Origin: Geobacter sp. DSM 9736
GTDB lineage: Bacteria; Desulfobacterota; Desulfuromonadia; Geobacterales; Geobacteraceae
Direction of reading: 5' to 3'
Length of the DNA stretch: 64,000 bases
Assembly: GCF_900187405.1 (NCBI RefSeq)
Contig: NZ_LT896716.1
Coordinates: 2,726,743 to 2,790,742 of the forward strand
The notes under the pieces are model-generated. The model saw only the letters and a list, made by a program, of their open reading frames with translations, did not search any database and was not told where the DNA came from. This document shows, piece by piece, positions 43,440 through 52,112 of this stretch (position 1 is the first letter of the stretch; every line of letters begins with the position of its first letter). A program made the position numbers and the translations under genes.

Positions 43440-44660
43440 TCAGGGCTTTTTTGATCCTGCCGGTTGCGCAGCTGCCGAGGGGCCACCCGGAGCGGCGCCG
43501 GGCCCACCCTGCTGCTTTGTCCCAAAGGGGACCGCCTTCACCGGAGTCCCCGGCCGCGCCTTCTGTATCCCTTCCAGGATCACGCGGTCGCCCGGCTTGA
43601 GTCCCTCGCTCACCAACCAGCTGTCGCCGACTGTCCGGGCCACCTGGAGTACCCGAGGCTCCACTTTTTCCTGTTCACCGACAACCATGACCATGGCTTC
43701 CCCTTGCGGGTTCCGGGTCACACCACGCTGCGGCACAAGTATCGCCTGCTCGTTTATACCCTCCTCAACTATCGCCCGCACGAACATCCCTGGGAGCAGT
43801 GTCTGTTTCGGGTTCGGGAATATCGCGCGCAACGTGATCGAGCCGGTGCTTTGATCGACGGTCACTTCGGAGAACTTCAGGGTTCCCGGCAGCGGATACC
43901 GGGTTCCATCTTCCAGAATCAGCTTTACCTGTGCCTGGTTTCCCCCATTTTTCCTGATGATGCCGCTGGCCAGGCTCTGCTTGAGCTTCAGCAGGTCCGC
44001 ACTTGATTGGGTGACGTCCACATACATCGTGCTGAGCTGCTGGATCGTCGCCAGGGGCGCCGCCTGATTTGCGGTTACCAGAGCACCGTTGGTAACGGTG
44101 GACCTGCCGATGCGTCCTGAAATAGGTGCGGTCACACGCGTGTATGCCAGGTTGATTCTCGCAGTCTCGACTGCGGCCTTGGCGGCCTCGATGTCTGCTT
44201 CCGCATTCTTGAGGGCCGCTGCGGTATCATCGGCGTCCTGCTTGCTCACCGCGTTTATCGCAACCAGTTCCCGGAATCTCTCCGCTTTGAGGCGTACGGG
44301 AACGACGGCCGCCTCAGCCTTCGCAAGTGTTGCCTTTGCGCTGGCATAGGCCGCCTGATAGCTTGCCGGATCGATCTGATACAGCACCTGGCCCGCCTTC
44401 ACGTCGGAACCTTCCGTGAAAAGCCGCTTCTGGATGATGCCTCCCACCTGGGGACGCACCTCTGCCACCAGATATGCGGAGGTACGGCCTGGCAGCTCCG
44501 TTGTAAGCTCTACCCGCTGCGGCTGCACCGTAACCACGCCCACTTCCGGGGGTCCTTGTGGGGGAGGGCCTGCAGCCTGTTTCTTCCCGCACCCACTCAC
44601 AAACATGCCGCATGCCGCGACGGCCACGGCGAACATCGAAATTCTGTTGCTCATCTGCAT
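43440..44660 (-). CDS. AcrA-type RND periplasmic adaptor lipoprotein
   Basis: A 406-residue adaptor with lipobox VSGC (Cys near residue 24). The lipoyl half TSAYLVAEVRPQVGGIIQ and its partner TRVTAPISGRIGRSTVTNGA flank an Ala-rich helical hairpin. A Pro/Gly-rich tail ends the protein. GGAGAGG lies before the start. It is the second gene of the TetR-linked pump operon, after the 28-residue frame described below. Confidence 0.94.
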   Translation of the reverse strand: MQMSNRISMFAVAVAACGMFVSGCGKKQAAGPPPQGPPEVGVVTVQPQRVELTTELPGRTSAYLVAEVRPQVGGIIQKRLFTEGSDVKAGQVLYQIDPASYQAAYASAKATLAKAEAAVVPVRLKAERFRELVAINAVSKQDADDTAAALKNAEADIEAAKAAVETARINLAYTRVTAPISGRIGRSTVTNGALVTANQAAPLATIQQLSTMYVDVTQSSADLLKLKQSLASGIIRKNGGNQAQVKLILEDGTRYPLPGTLKFSEVTVDQSTGSITLRAIFPNPKQTLLPGMFVRAIVEEGINEQAILVPQRGVTRNPQGEAMVMVVGEQEKVEPRVLQVARTVGDSWLVSEGLKPGDRVILEGIQKARPGTPVKAVPFGTKQQGGPGAAPGGPSAAAQPAGSKKP

Positions 44661-44708
44661 GAATACCTCTCCTCGTGGAGTATGAGTGACTTATATATAA
44701 GGGATGTA

Positions 44709-44795
44709 TTACCGCTGTTTACGCCGGATGATGGCTCCTGCGACGATGCATGCCCAGCAGAGGACGATGAAGGCTACAAATGATCTGGCAAGCAC
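44709..44795 (-). CDS. Possible 28-residue single-helix membrane protein
   Basis: A GTG at 44795 with AGGAG six bases upstream opens a 28-residue frame: LARSFVAFIVLCWACIVAG, then AIIRRKQR, after the initiator. It is one hydrophobic helix with a positively charged C-terminus. It lies between tetR and the adaptor gene on their strand. Small membrane proteins such as AcrZ modulate RND pumps, so such a role can be imagined; only the frame and ribosome site support it. Confidence 0.45.
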   Translation of the reverse strand: MLARSFVAFIVLCWACIVAGAIIRRKQR

Positions 44796-44835
44796 CTGCT
44801 TCTCCTGAAGTTACCACTCCGGATGCCCTCGCCTC

Positions 44836-45408
44836 TCACTGCCGCACCGCGTCCCAGCACGCTTCAGCTGCCTTCAGCGACAGTTCCTCGTTCAGGTCTA
44901 TGAAACCTAGAATGTGATCGCGGCACATGTCGACCAAGGGACCGAAGGTCAGGGCGAAAAGCATCACGAGAGGAAGGTCCTTCACGATCCCCTGCCCTTT
45001 CCCATCTTCGAATATCTCGGTGCAGATGTCCTTTTCCTGCTTCCCGAACACTTTCTCCCGGCGGTGAGCCGCGCCGTAGGGAGAATTGTGGAACTGCTCC
45101 GCAAACCGGAACTCCATCGGAGAAGCGATGAAGTACTTGATCAGGATGGTGGCTAGATGGATATATCGGTCACGCACCCCCTTCCGTTCCGGGTACCCCT
45201 CCATTACGGCAGCCACCAGCCGCTGCTCGAACGCAGCGTATGTCTCGGTGATGAGTGTGTCCTTGTTCTCGAAATACCGGTAAATCGTACCGGCACCGAC
45301 CCCGGCGCGTTCGGCCACCATGGCCATCGGTGCTCCATGAAAGCCGCACTCTGCTACAAGCTCCAGCGCCGCATTTATGATCGCTTCACGCTTGTCGGAC
45401 TCACTCAT
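44836..45408 (-). CDS. TetR-family transcriptional repressor
   Basis: A 190-residue regulator with a TetR helix-turn-helix (REAIINAALELVAECGFHGAP followed by VGAGTIYRYFENKDTLI) and a variable helical ligand domain. It is the first gene ahead of the adaptor, pump and channel genes, and a perfect 20-bp palindrome lies 10 bp before its start. It should repress its own operon and release on binding a pump substrate. The inducer is unknown. Confidence 0.93.
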   Translation of the reverse strand: MSESDKREAIINAALELVAECGFHGAPMAMVAERAGVGAGTIYRYFENKDTLITETYAAFEQRLVAAVMEGYPERKGVRDRYIHLATILIKYFIASPMEFRFAEQFHNSPYGAAHRREKVFGKQEKDICTEIFEDGKGQGIVKDLPLVMLFALTFGPLVDMCRDHILGFIDLNEELSLKAAEACWDAVRQ

Positions 45409-45417
45409 TTCTGCCTC

Positions 45418-45465
45418 CGGAATGAACGTTCATTCCGTTATACGCCAAGCTTTTTCTCATGTCAA
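45418..45465 (-). promoter_or_regulatory. tetR promoter with perfect operator palindrome
   Basis: On the minus strand TTGACA (45465-45460), a 17-bp spacer and TATAAC (45442-45437) form a near-consensus promoter. It is followed by the perfect 20-bp palindrome CGGAATGAACGTTCATTCCG (45418-45437), which would cover the transcription start. This is a classical TetR autorepression layout. Confidence 0.85.
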
Positions 45466-45475
45466 AGCTTTTGTC

Positions 45476-46393
45476 TTACCTGCTCAGGGTTGAGCCTTGG
45501 CCCGTTCCCCGGCGCTCAAGCTCGACATCTATGGCATTGAGCACCTCGAACTTGGCCAGGGACCATAAGGGGGCAACCAGGTAGTCCCGGTGCCCGTCAC
45601 CTGTCAGGCGCTGCACGATGATTCGCGGGTCCAGCCGCTCCAGGAAGTCGCACACGAGCCCCACATACTCGTCCCGGTCAGGCAGGCGCACCTCCCCCCG
45701 CCGGTACATCTCCGCCAGCTTCGTATCCTTCAGGACATGAAGGAGATGAACCTTCACCCCCTCCACCCCCAGATCGTTGAGAATTCCGGCGGTCTTCAGC
45801 ATCTCCTCCCGCCTCTCCCCCGGCACCCCCAGGATCACGTGTGCGCATACCCGTACTCCCGCCTCACGGCATTGACGGACGGCGGCGGCAAAGGCGTCGA
45901 ACGAATGTCCCCGGTTGAGGAGCTGCAGGCTCTTTTCCCAGGGGGACTGGAGCCCCAGTTCCACCCAGAGATACGTACGGCGGGCGTAGTCGGCTAGGAG
46001 GTCCACAACAGGAGGGGGTAGGCAGTCGGGGCGGGTGCCAATGATCAGCCCCACCACGTCGGACACTGCCAGCGCCTCGTCATAGAGGGCGCGAAGCCGC
46101 TCGACCGGGGCGTAGGTATTGGAGTAGGGCTGGAAGTAGGCAATGAACTTCCCCGCCTTGTATTTGCGGGTCATCACTTCTTTCCCCTGCTCGATCTGTT
46201 CGGCCACCGACTCCCCCCGGGCTATCCCTACCGCGCCGGACCCGGCGCCTCCGCAGTAGATGCACCCGCCGATGGCAAAGGTGCCGTCACGGTTGGGGCA
46301 GGTAAACCCTGCATCTATGGAAATCCGGTGCACGCGGCAGCCGAACACCCGCTTCAGCTCGTCGGAAAATGAATTGTATCGTTTCTGTAGCAT
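45476..46393 (-). CDS. TIGR01212-family (YhcC-like) radical SAM protein
   Basis: A 305-residue protein with AGFTCPNRDGTFAIGGCIYC giving the C-x(n)-C-x2-C cluster of this family, plus YFQPYSNTYAPVERL and GLIIGTRPDCLP. Related to elongator-type radical SAM proteins; the E. coli homologue YhcC has no settled function. It is transcribed towards the tetR promoter region and stops 10 bp before the -35 box. Confidence 0.92.
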   Translation of the reverse strand: MLQKRYNSFSDELKRVFGCRVHRISIDAGFTCPNRDGTFAIGGCIYCGGAGSGAVGIARGESVAEQIEQGKEVMTRKYKAGKFIAYFQPYSNTYAPVERLRALYDEALAVSDVVGLIIGTRPDCLPPPVVDLLADYARRTYLWVELGLQSPWEKSLQLLNRGHSFDAFAAAVRQCREAGVRVCAHVILGVPGERREEMLKTAGILNDLGVEGVKVHLLHVLKDTKLAEMYRRGEVRLPDRDEYVGLVCDFLERLDPRIIVQRLTGDGHRDYLVAPLWSLAKFEVLNAIDVELERRGTGQGSTLSR

Positions 46394-46584
46394 AGATGAG
46401 GTTCGTTAAAGTCGGAACAAGGTTCAGGGAGCTCAGCGGTAGAGTGTTAGGAAATAGAGAAAACTCAGACAAATGGCAAGAGAAATGGAGAAGGATTTTA
46501 TAACGGCAAAGCAAACCCTCGAGGCGGGTCCCGACCCAGCAAGGAAGGACCGACCCTGCAACAATTCTCGAATTTTCAGTAGGA

Positions 46585-46612
46585 TTGACTTCACCACCGT
46601 AAGAGATACACT
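46585..46612 (+). promoter_or_regulatory. Promoter for mscL
   Basis: TTGACT (46585-46590), 16-bp spacer, TACACT (46607-46612), 30 bp before the mscL ATG, which has AGGAGG upstream. The rest of the gap from 46394 shows nothing more. Confidence 0.6.
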
Positions 46613-46641
46613 ATTCCCACATTAATTAGGAGGAACCGGCC

Positions 46642-47085
46642 ATGTTCAAGGAATTCAGGGAATTTGCGGTCAAGGGGAATGCCCTCGATCTGGCTGTCGG
46701 CGTGATCATCGGTGCGGCTTTCGGCAAGATCGTCACCAGTCTCGTCAATGACATCCTCATGCCGCCACTTGGGCTCCTCACGGGCAAGATGGATTTCAGC
46801 AACCTCTTCATCAACCTTTCCGACACCCCTGTCGACACCGTCGCAAAAGCTAAAGCGGCCGGCATTCCTACCATCAATTACGGCCTCTTCTTCAATAACA
46901 TCATTGATTTTCTACTCGTTGCCTTCTCGGTTTTCATTCTGGTCAGGCAGATCAATCGCCTCCGTCGGCCGGAGACACCACCGCCTCCTGCCACCAGACA
47001 ATGCCCCTTGTGCCTTAGCGCCATCCCGATGGCTGCATCACGGTGTCCACACTGTACATCGGCTGTGGATCCGGTGTCGCAATAG
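46642..47085 (+). CDS. mscL: Large-conductance mechanosensitive channel with zinc-ribbon tail
   Basis: A 147-residue MscL. The first helix [21 protein letters not shown] and second helix [16 protein letters not shown] are typical; it opens under membrane tension to release solutes. The last 30 residues replace the usual short helix bundle tail with a double-CxxC ribbon ([20 protein letters not shown]), a likely zinc-binding or redox-responsive addition. It is followed after 33 bp by the OmpA-like gene. Confidence 0.95.
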   Translation: MFKEFREFAVKGNALDLAVGVIIGAAFGKIVTSLVNDILMPPLGLLTGKMDFSNLFINLSDTPVDTVAKAKAAGIPTINYGLFFNNIIDFLLVAFSVFILVRQINRLRRPETPPPPATRQCPLCLSAIPMAASRCPHCTSAVDPVSQ

Positions 47086-47118
47086 AAGTTCATTTCACTG
47101 CACTGAAGGAGGAACAAC

Positions 47119-48414
47119 ATGAAACTACTCAACCCCATGCTGCTGATGGCCGGAGCGTTGCTGATCACCCTGGGAACAGCTTCGGCTGAAGGAGTCCGCC
47201 CGGGCGCCTGGTATCTGTCCCCCATCGTCGGAGGGTATACCTTCGACGGGAAACAGCACCTCGAAACACAGCCTGTCGGAGGCATCAGGGCGGGTTACAA
47301 TTTTACGAAACATCTGGGGGTGGAAGCGCTCTTCGACTATACCCGCACCGAAGGGACAAGGAGCCCTGCCAAGACCGACTTTTACCGGTACGGCGCCGAT
47401 GCCCTGCTCCATTTCTTCCCGGACAACCGGCTTGTCCCGTACATAGCTGCCGGTTACAGCGGCATGAGCCTCGATGGAGAAAACGGCACGCTCACCCGCG
47501 GCATCTTCGACTACGGCCCCGGCGTGAAGTATTTCCTCTCCGAAAACTGGGCATTGCGTGGTGACTTCCGCCATCTCATCTTCAGGAATGATGACAGGTC
47601 CTACAACAACTATGAATACACGATGGGCCTCGCCTACTCCTTCGGCGCTCCCAAGGAGCCTGTTCCCGCAGCGAAGGCAGTGCCCGCCCCGGCTCCGGCC
47701 CCGGTACCTGCACCAGCCCCGGTCGCAAAGCCTGCTCCTGCGCCGGCTCCTGTCGTCGTGCCGCCCCCCACCCCCGCCGACTCCGATAAGGACGGCGTCA
47801 TCGATACTGTCGACAAGTGCCCCGACACACCTTCAGGTGTGCAGGTGGACAAGGATGGCTGCCCGCTCGACTCGGACAAGGACGGTGTTGCCGATTACCT
47901 CGATAAATGCCCGGGCACTCCGGCAGGGGTGAAGGTCGACAAAGACGGCTGCCCGCTTGATTCTGACAAGGATGGTGTTGCCGATTATATGGACAAATGT
48001 CCGGACACCTCTCAGGGGACAAAGGTCAAAGCTGACGGTTGCCCGGAGCTTGAAACCCTAAGCATGTCCCTCAACATCCAGTTCGCCACCGGGAAGGACG
48101 AGATCCAGCCGAAGTATGCCGACGAAATCAATAAGGTGGCTGAGTACATGCAGAAATACCCGGAAGTCAAAGGGGTTATCGAAGGACACACCGACAATGT
48201 CGGCTCAGCCGCCGCCAACCAGAAGCTCTCTCAGCGCCGTGCAGATGCTGTTCGCAATTACCTGATCAAAAAGCAGGGCATCGCCCCCGAGCGCCTTACC
48301 GCCAAAGGATATGGCCTGACCCGCCCTGTGGCCGACAACGCCACCGAAGCAGGAAGGCAGCAGAACCGAAGGATCACTGCTCTCCTTGATTCGGTCACTG
48401 TCGAAAAGAAATAG
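47119..48414 (+). CDS. OmpA-family outer-membrane protein with calcium-type repeats
   Basis: A 431-residue protein in four parts: signal peptide (MLLMAGALLITLGTASA), an eight-strand-like barrel (about 25-172), a Pro/Ala linker (about 177-217), three thrombospondin-type-3 repeats (DSDKDGVADYLDKCPGTPAG pattern, about 218-312) and an OmpA peptidoglycan-binding domain with IEGHTDNVGSAAANQKLSQR. It tethers the outer membrane to the wall. The acidic repeats should bind calcium. Confidence 0.94.
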   Translation: MKLLNPMLLMAGALLITLGTASAEGVRPGAWYLSPIVGGYTFDGKQHLETQPVGGIRAGYNFTKHLGVEALFDYTRTEGTRSPAKTDFYRYGADALLHFFPDNRLVPYIAAGYSGMSLDGENGTLTRGIFDYGPGVKYFLSENWALRGDFRHLIFRNDDRSYNNYEYTMGLAYSFGAPKEPVPAAKAVPAPAPAPVPAPAPVAKPAPAPAPVVVPPPTPADSDKDGVIDTVDKCPDTPSGVQVDKDGCPLDSDKDGVADYLDKCPGTPAGVKVDKDGCPLDSDKDGVADYMDKCPDTSQGTKVKADGCPELETLSMSLNIQFATGKDEIQPKYADEINKVAEYMQKYPEVKGVIEGHTDNVGSAAANQKLSQRRADAVRNYLIKKQGIAPERLTAKGYGLTRPVADNATEAGRQQNRRITALLDSVTVEKK

Positions 48415-48433
48415 CCGTTTTTGCGTCCACCGA

Positions 48434-48467
48434 AAAAGAGGACCGTCGCCCAGGACGGTCCTCTTTT
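48434..48467. terminator. Bidirectional terminator after the OmpA-like gene
   Basis: A 14-bp stem AAAAGAGGACCGTC / GACGGTCCTCTTTT with a 6-nt loop serves the convergent OmpA-like and flavin oxidase genes, with T-runs on both strands. Confidence 0.9.
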
Positions 48468-48488
48468 GTATTGGTAGATGAGTTCTTT

Positions 48489-49868
48489 TTAGCCCCGCGG
48501 CTTGATATTCTGGTTTACTCGGAACAGGTTCCCCGGATCGTACTTGGTCTTGATTGCGACGAGGCGCTCGTAGTTGTCGCGGTAGGTGGCCCTGATCCGC
48601 TCCTGCCCCTCTTCCATCATGAAGTTGATGTAGGCGCCACCGGCAGAGAAGGGATGCATTGCGTCCCAGTACTCCCTCGCCCAGCCGATTATCCGCTCCT
48701 TGTTGGCAGGATCGGGGTCAACGCCGACGATCACCTCCGCCCAGTTCGACTCACGGAAGCTGAACGCGGTGTCGTTTCTGCCTACTCTGTGGGCCGCACC
48801 GTTTATCGGGTAAAGGTGCATCGTGGATTGCATTGTCGGAATCGAGGAGCCGAATTTGAGGAAGAGGTCGATGGCCTCGTCGGAAAGTTCGTTGAAAAAA
48901 TCGGCCTTCCAGTACCACTGGTGCCCGGGGGGGTAGAGGGTGTCGAACATGCTCTGCACCGCCGTGTGCGGCAGCGGGCCGACGAGGTCGAGGAGCGGAG
49001 GCTTGAAGCGGCGAATCGGAGCGAATGCCTCTTCCGCCTTTTCGAGCGCCCCGGCGTAGTACCAGACGATACCGCATACGTTCCTGCCATGGAGCTCCTC
49101 GGGGAAAGGCGGCCCCGGCGGCACGACCAGGAAGGCAAAAAATCCGGTCATTTCTTCGGGTGCCTCCATGATGAAGTTGCGGTACCAGCGCATCAGGTCT
49201 TTCGCCTGATCCAGCTCCCAGAGCATCGGCCCGGCATAGACGGTATGCACCGGGTGGAGCCGGAACAGAAACGATGTGACGACGCCGAAGTTTCCCCCGC
49301 CCCCGCGGATCGCCCAGTAGAGGTCATCGTTTCTTTCGGCACTGGCGGTGACGAGGCTTCCGTTGGCCAGCACCACGTCCGCTTCAATAAGGTTGTCGAT
49401 GGTGAGTCCGTGGCTGCGGGTCAGATGGCCGATGCCACCCCCGAGGGTGAGGCCGGCAACCCCGGTGGTCGAGATAAATCCACTGGGGGTGGCGAGGCCG
49501 AAGGCATGGGTCGCATGGTCAACATCGCCCCAGACGCACCCACCCTCGACCCGAACGGTCCGCGCCTCGGGATCGACCCTGATCCCCCTCATCCGCGAGA
49601 GATCGATGACGAGACAGTCGTCGCACACCCCGAGTCCCCCCGCATTGTGCCCACCTCCGCGGATGGAGGGGGTGATCCCGTTGTCCCGGGCGAAGTTGAC
49701 GCACGAGATCACATCCGCCACGTCTGCGCACCGGACGATCATGCGGGGACGGCGGTCGATCATCGCATTGTAGACGGTGCGGGCCTCGTCGTAATGCACG
49801 TCGCCGGGCTGTATGAGCTCCCCGCGCAGGGCGAGCCGGAATTTTTCAATGGATTCAGGATTTAACAA
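48489..49868 (-). CDS. FAD-linked oxidase with BBE domain
   Basis: The start is TTG at 49868, fixed by AAAGGAGG five bases upstream; 459 residues. PCMH-type FAD domain: RGGGHN places H74 for the 8-alpha-histidyl FAD bond. The site of the second, cysteinyl bond in two-link members reads TTGVAGLTLGGG, with Val, so a single covalent link is expected. The C-terminal berberine-bridge-like end is SAGGAYINFM...YDPGNLFRVNQNI. It probably oxidises an alcohol or sugar with O2 as acceptor, which is odd for an anaerobe. Confidence 0.88.
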   Translation of the reverse strand: MLNPESIEKFRLALRGELIQPGDVHYDEARTVYNAMIDRRPRMIVRCADVADVISCVNFARDNGITPSIRGGGHNAGGLGVCDDCLVIDLSRMRGIRVDPEARTVRVEGGCVWGDVDHATHAFGLATPSGFISTTGVAGLTLGGGIGHLTRSHGLTIDNLIEADVVLANGSLVTASAERNDDLYWAIRGGGGNFGVVTSFLFRLHPVHTVYAGPMLWELDQAKDLMRWYRNFIMEAPEEMTGFFAFLVVPPGPPFPEELHGRNVCGIVWYYAGALEKAEEAFAPIRRFKPPLLDLVGPLPHTAVQSMFDTLYPPGHQWYWKADFFNELSDEAIDLFLKFGSSIPTMQSTMHLYPINGAAHRVGRNDTAFSFRESNWAEVIVGVDPDPANKERIIGWAREYWDAMHPFSAGGAYINFMMEEGQERIRATYRDNYERLVAIKTKYDPGNLFRVNQNIKPRG

Positions 49869-50109
49869 GGTTGCCTCCTTTACGTACCGTGTGGGAAAGC
49901 ATACCTTTTCGATATCAGACAGGGGGTGTTTGTCAAGGCAAGGAGTGAACGGATGATATACCGCGGAGCACCGGCAAATTAGCAAGAAAGTTGGGCGTGA
50001 CGTACCCGCAAAGTATGTATGACAGGCACCTGGCAACAGATGGCAGATTCGATGTGAAAATCAAACAGGTACTTCTGGCTATACTGGCCAGGCACAAGCA
50101 TTTGCATCG

Positions 50110-50739
50110 TCAGCCTAGAACCAGGTTCGTATCAATGCCCCCGCTGCGATCTCCCCTCGTCAGTAGAGTCCGCGCCACCATCAGCCGAAAGAGATCCTCA
50201 AGTCCCGTCTGCACAGCCGGCGACTCCATGATGCCAAGAGCCCGGGCAATGGCTTCCAACGTCGCCAGCCCAGCAGGATGAGGTTCATTTCGAATCCCCC
50301 AGGAGGTCTCGGGTCCTGGAGGCAGTCGGACCATTTCGGCATGCTCCAATCCCGGAAGCCGCCGCCTCATTTTGGCAGCCTGGCGCCAACTGCCGTCCGG
50401 AACCACGAGGGTGACTGGCCGGCTGTCCTGCTCCAGAAACCCTCGGGTGAGAACAGGAGCGTCATTTCCCGGATATAGGAAGAGAGTCCTTCTTTCCGGG
50501 GTATTGAGGTCGCTGAAATCCAGAGGGTGGTCCTGATGGCCGTGAATGCGGATTTCACTGTTGGGGAGTGCTTCCAGGGCCAATGGACCTGTAGCCGTGG
50601 TCTTGATATTTTCACGATAGTGCATGACGAGAACGACGCGGGTTTTCAGAGGGAAACTGGGGATCGATCGGCAGATGCAGAGATGGAGATGCATCCGGCA
50701 GCGGCTACAACGTTCACTTCGTTTTGAGCGGGAACCCAT
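50110..50739 (-). CDS. DTW-domain tRNA-uridine aminocarboxypropyltransferase
   Basis: A 209-residue protein with an N-terminal zinc-ribbon (CSRCRMHLHLCIC), the catalytic-type motif VVPDGSWRQAAKM and the terminal RGDRSGG segment of the DTW family (TapT). It makes acp3U in tRNA using S-adenosylmethionine. The ATG at 50739 agrees with family length. It lies 89 bp downstream of the UMF1 transporter gene. Confidence 0.88.
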   Translation of the reverse strand: MGSRSKRSERCSRCRMHLHLCICRSIPSFPLKTRVVLVMHYRENIKTTATGPLALEALPNSEIRIHGHQDHPLDFSDLNTPERRTLFLYPGNDAPVLTRGFLEQDSRPVTLVVPDGSWRQAAKMRRRLPGLEHAEMVRLPPGPETSWGIRNEPHPAGLATLEAIARALGIMESPAVQTGLEDLFRLMVARTLLTRGDRSGGIDTNLVLG

Positions 50740-50828
50740 GGTGTTATCGCCTTTATTGATGGTGATTCTATTCCGGCTCGTTGCAGTGATGGGCAACTTT
50801 AGCCTGTGAAGATGAAAGTCTTCAGCTC

Positions 50829-52109
50829 TTATGCCTTTTCAGGAGTACCGGAACCCGCACAGCTCTCATCTACCCTGCCAAGTATGACGCTTCCGGCAAT
50901 GAAGAGGAGGAGGATGCTCAGCACCCCGTACCGCGATGATCCGGTCATCTGGGCGGTGATCCCCATCAGGAAGGGGCCGCCCATTGCCGCGAACTTGCCG
51001 AAGATGTTGTAGAAGCCGAAAAACTCACCCGATTTTTCCGGGGGAATGAGTTTCCCGTAGAAACTGCGGCTGAGCGCCTGAATGCCCCCCATGGCCGAGG
51101 CGACCAGGACTGCGATTACCCAGAACGTCGCTTTTTTCAGGGTGGGATCGGGTATGGCGGGAATCATGAAGGCAATCAACGTGATGATGCAATAGACTGC
51201 GATCCCGGAAAAGAGGAGCGGCTTCACCCTGAATCTGTCCGACAGCTTTCCCCAGACGAGGGCAGCGGGGAAGGCCACGATCTGTATGACGAGTATGACG
51301 AGGATGAGCATGTCGGGCTTCAGGCCTACATCGACACCGTAGGCGACCGCCATGGTGATGACGGTACCGACGCCGTCGATGTAGAAGAAGTAGGCGAGGA
51401 GAAAGAGGAATGCATTGCGATGGCGGCTCACATCGCGGAAGGTGTCGGTCAGGCGGCGCATCGATAGCCGGAAAGCGCCCGGCTCTCTCGGGTAGCCATG
51501 CTTCTGGCTGACGTTCCTCAGAAGCGGAATTGAAAAGAGCCCCCACCATGCGGCGACGATGAGAAAGCCCGTTCTGGCGGCATCTGGGGGAATCCGTCCG
51601 CCTGCCTGATCCTTCCCCGTGAGAATCAGGGCGATGACCGCGAGAAAAGGGATGACGCTCCCAACGTATCCCCACGCGAACCCGGAGGCGGACACCCGGT
51701 CCATCCGTTTCAGTTCTGCCACGTCCGGCAGAAAAGCGTCGTAGAAAAGATTCGTTCCTTCCCATGCGGTGCGGGCCACTACGAAGACTGCAAGGCAGAG
51801 GATGATTTTCCCCTCGCCGGTCTGCGTAAGGAGAACGGTTGCGGCGAGCCCGACGAGCAGACAGATGAGGAGCAGGCGCTTTTTCCAGCCGGAATAATCG
51901 GCAAAGGTCCCCATCACCGGAGCAAGAACGACCATCGCCATTGCGGAGATCGAGTTGGCGTACCCCCACCATGCCGTTGCGAGTTGTCCGGGAATGTTGT
52001 GGGCGACAACCTCCTTGAAATATATCGGCATGATCGCAGTCACGATCACGAGGACAAACGCAGAGTTCGCCACGTCATAGAGCACCCAGCTCTTTTCGGC
52101 CTTCGTCAT
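50829..52109 (-). CDS. UMF1/Atg22-type major facilitator transporter
   Basis: A 426-residue transporter with twelve predicted helices and the family start KSWVLYDVANSAFVLVIVTAIMP plus WGYANSISAMAMVVLAPVMGTFAD. Members export amino acids or peptides in fungi; bacterial substrates are unknown. It starts 3 bp after recQ, so the two are co-transcribed. Confidence 0.9.
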   Translation of the reverse strand: MTKAEKSWVLYDVANSAFVLVIVTAIMPIYFKEVVAHNIPGQLATAWWGYANSISAMAMVVLAPVMGTFADYSGWKKRLLLICLLVGLAATVLLTQTGEGKIILCLAVFVVARTAWEGTNLFYDAFLPDVAELKRMDRVSASGFAWGYVGSVIPFLAVIALILTGKDQAGGRIPPDAARTGFLIVAAWWGLFSIPLLRNVSQKHGYPREPGAFRLSMRRLTDTFRDVSRHRNAFLFLLAYFFYIDGVGTVITMAVAYGVDVGLKPDMLILVILVIQIVAFPAALVWGKLSDRFRVKPLLFSGIAVYCIITLIAFMIPAIPDPTLKKATFWVIAVLVASAMGGIQALSRSFYGKLIPPEKSGEFFGFYNIFGKFAAMGGPFLMGITAQMTGSSRYGVLSILLLFIAGSVILGRVDESCAGSGTPEKA

Positions 52110-52112
52110 CCT

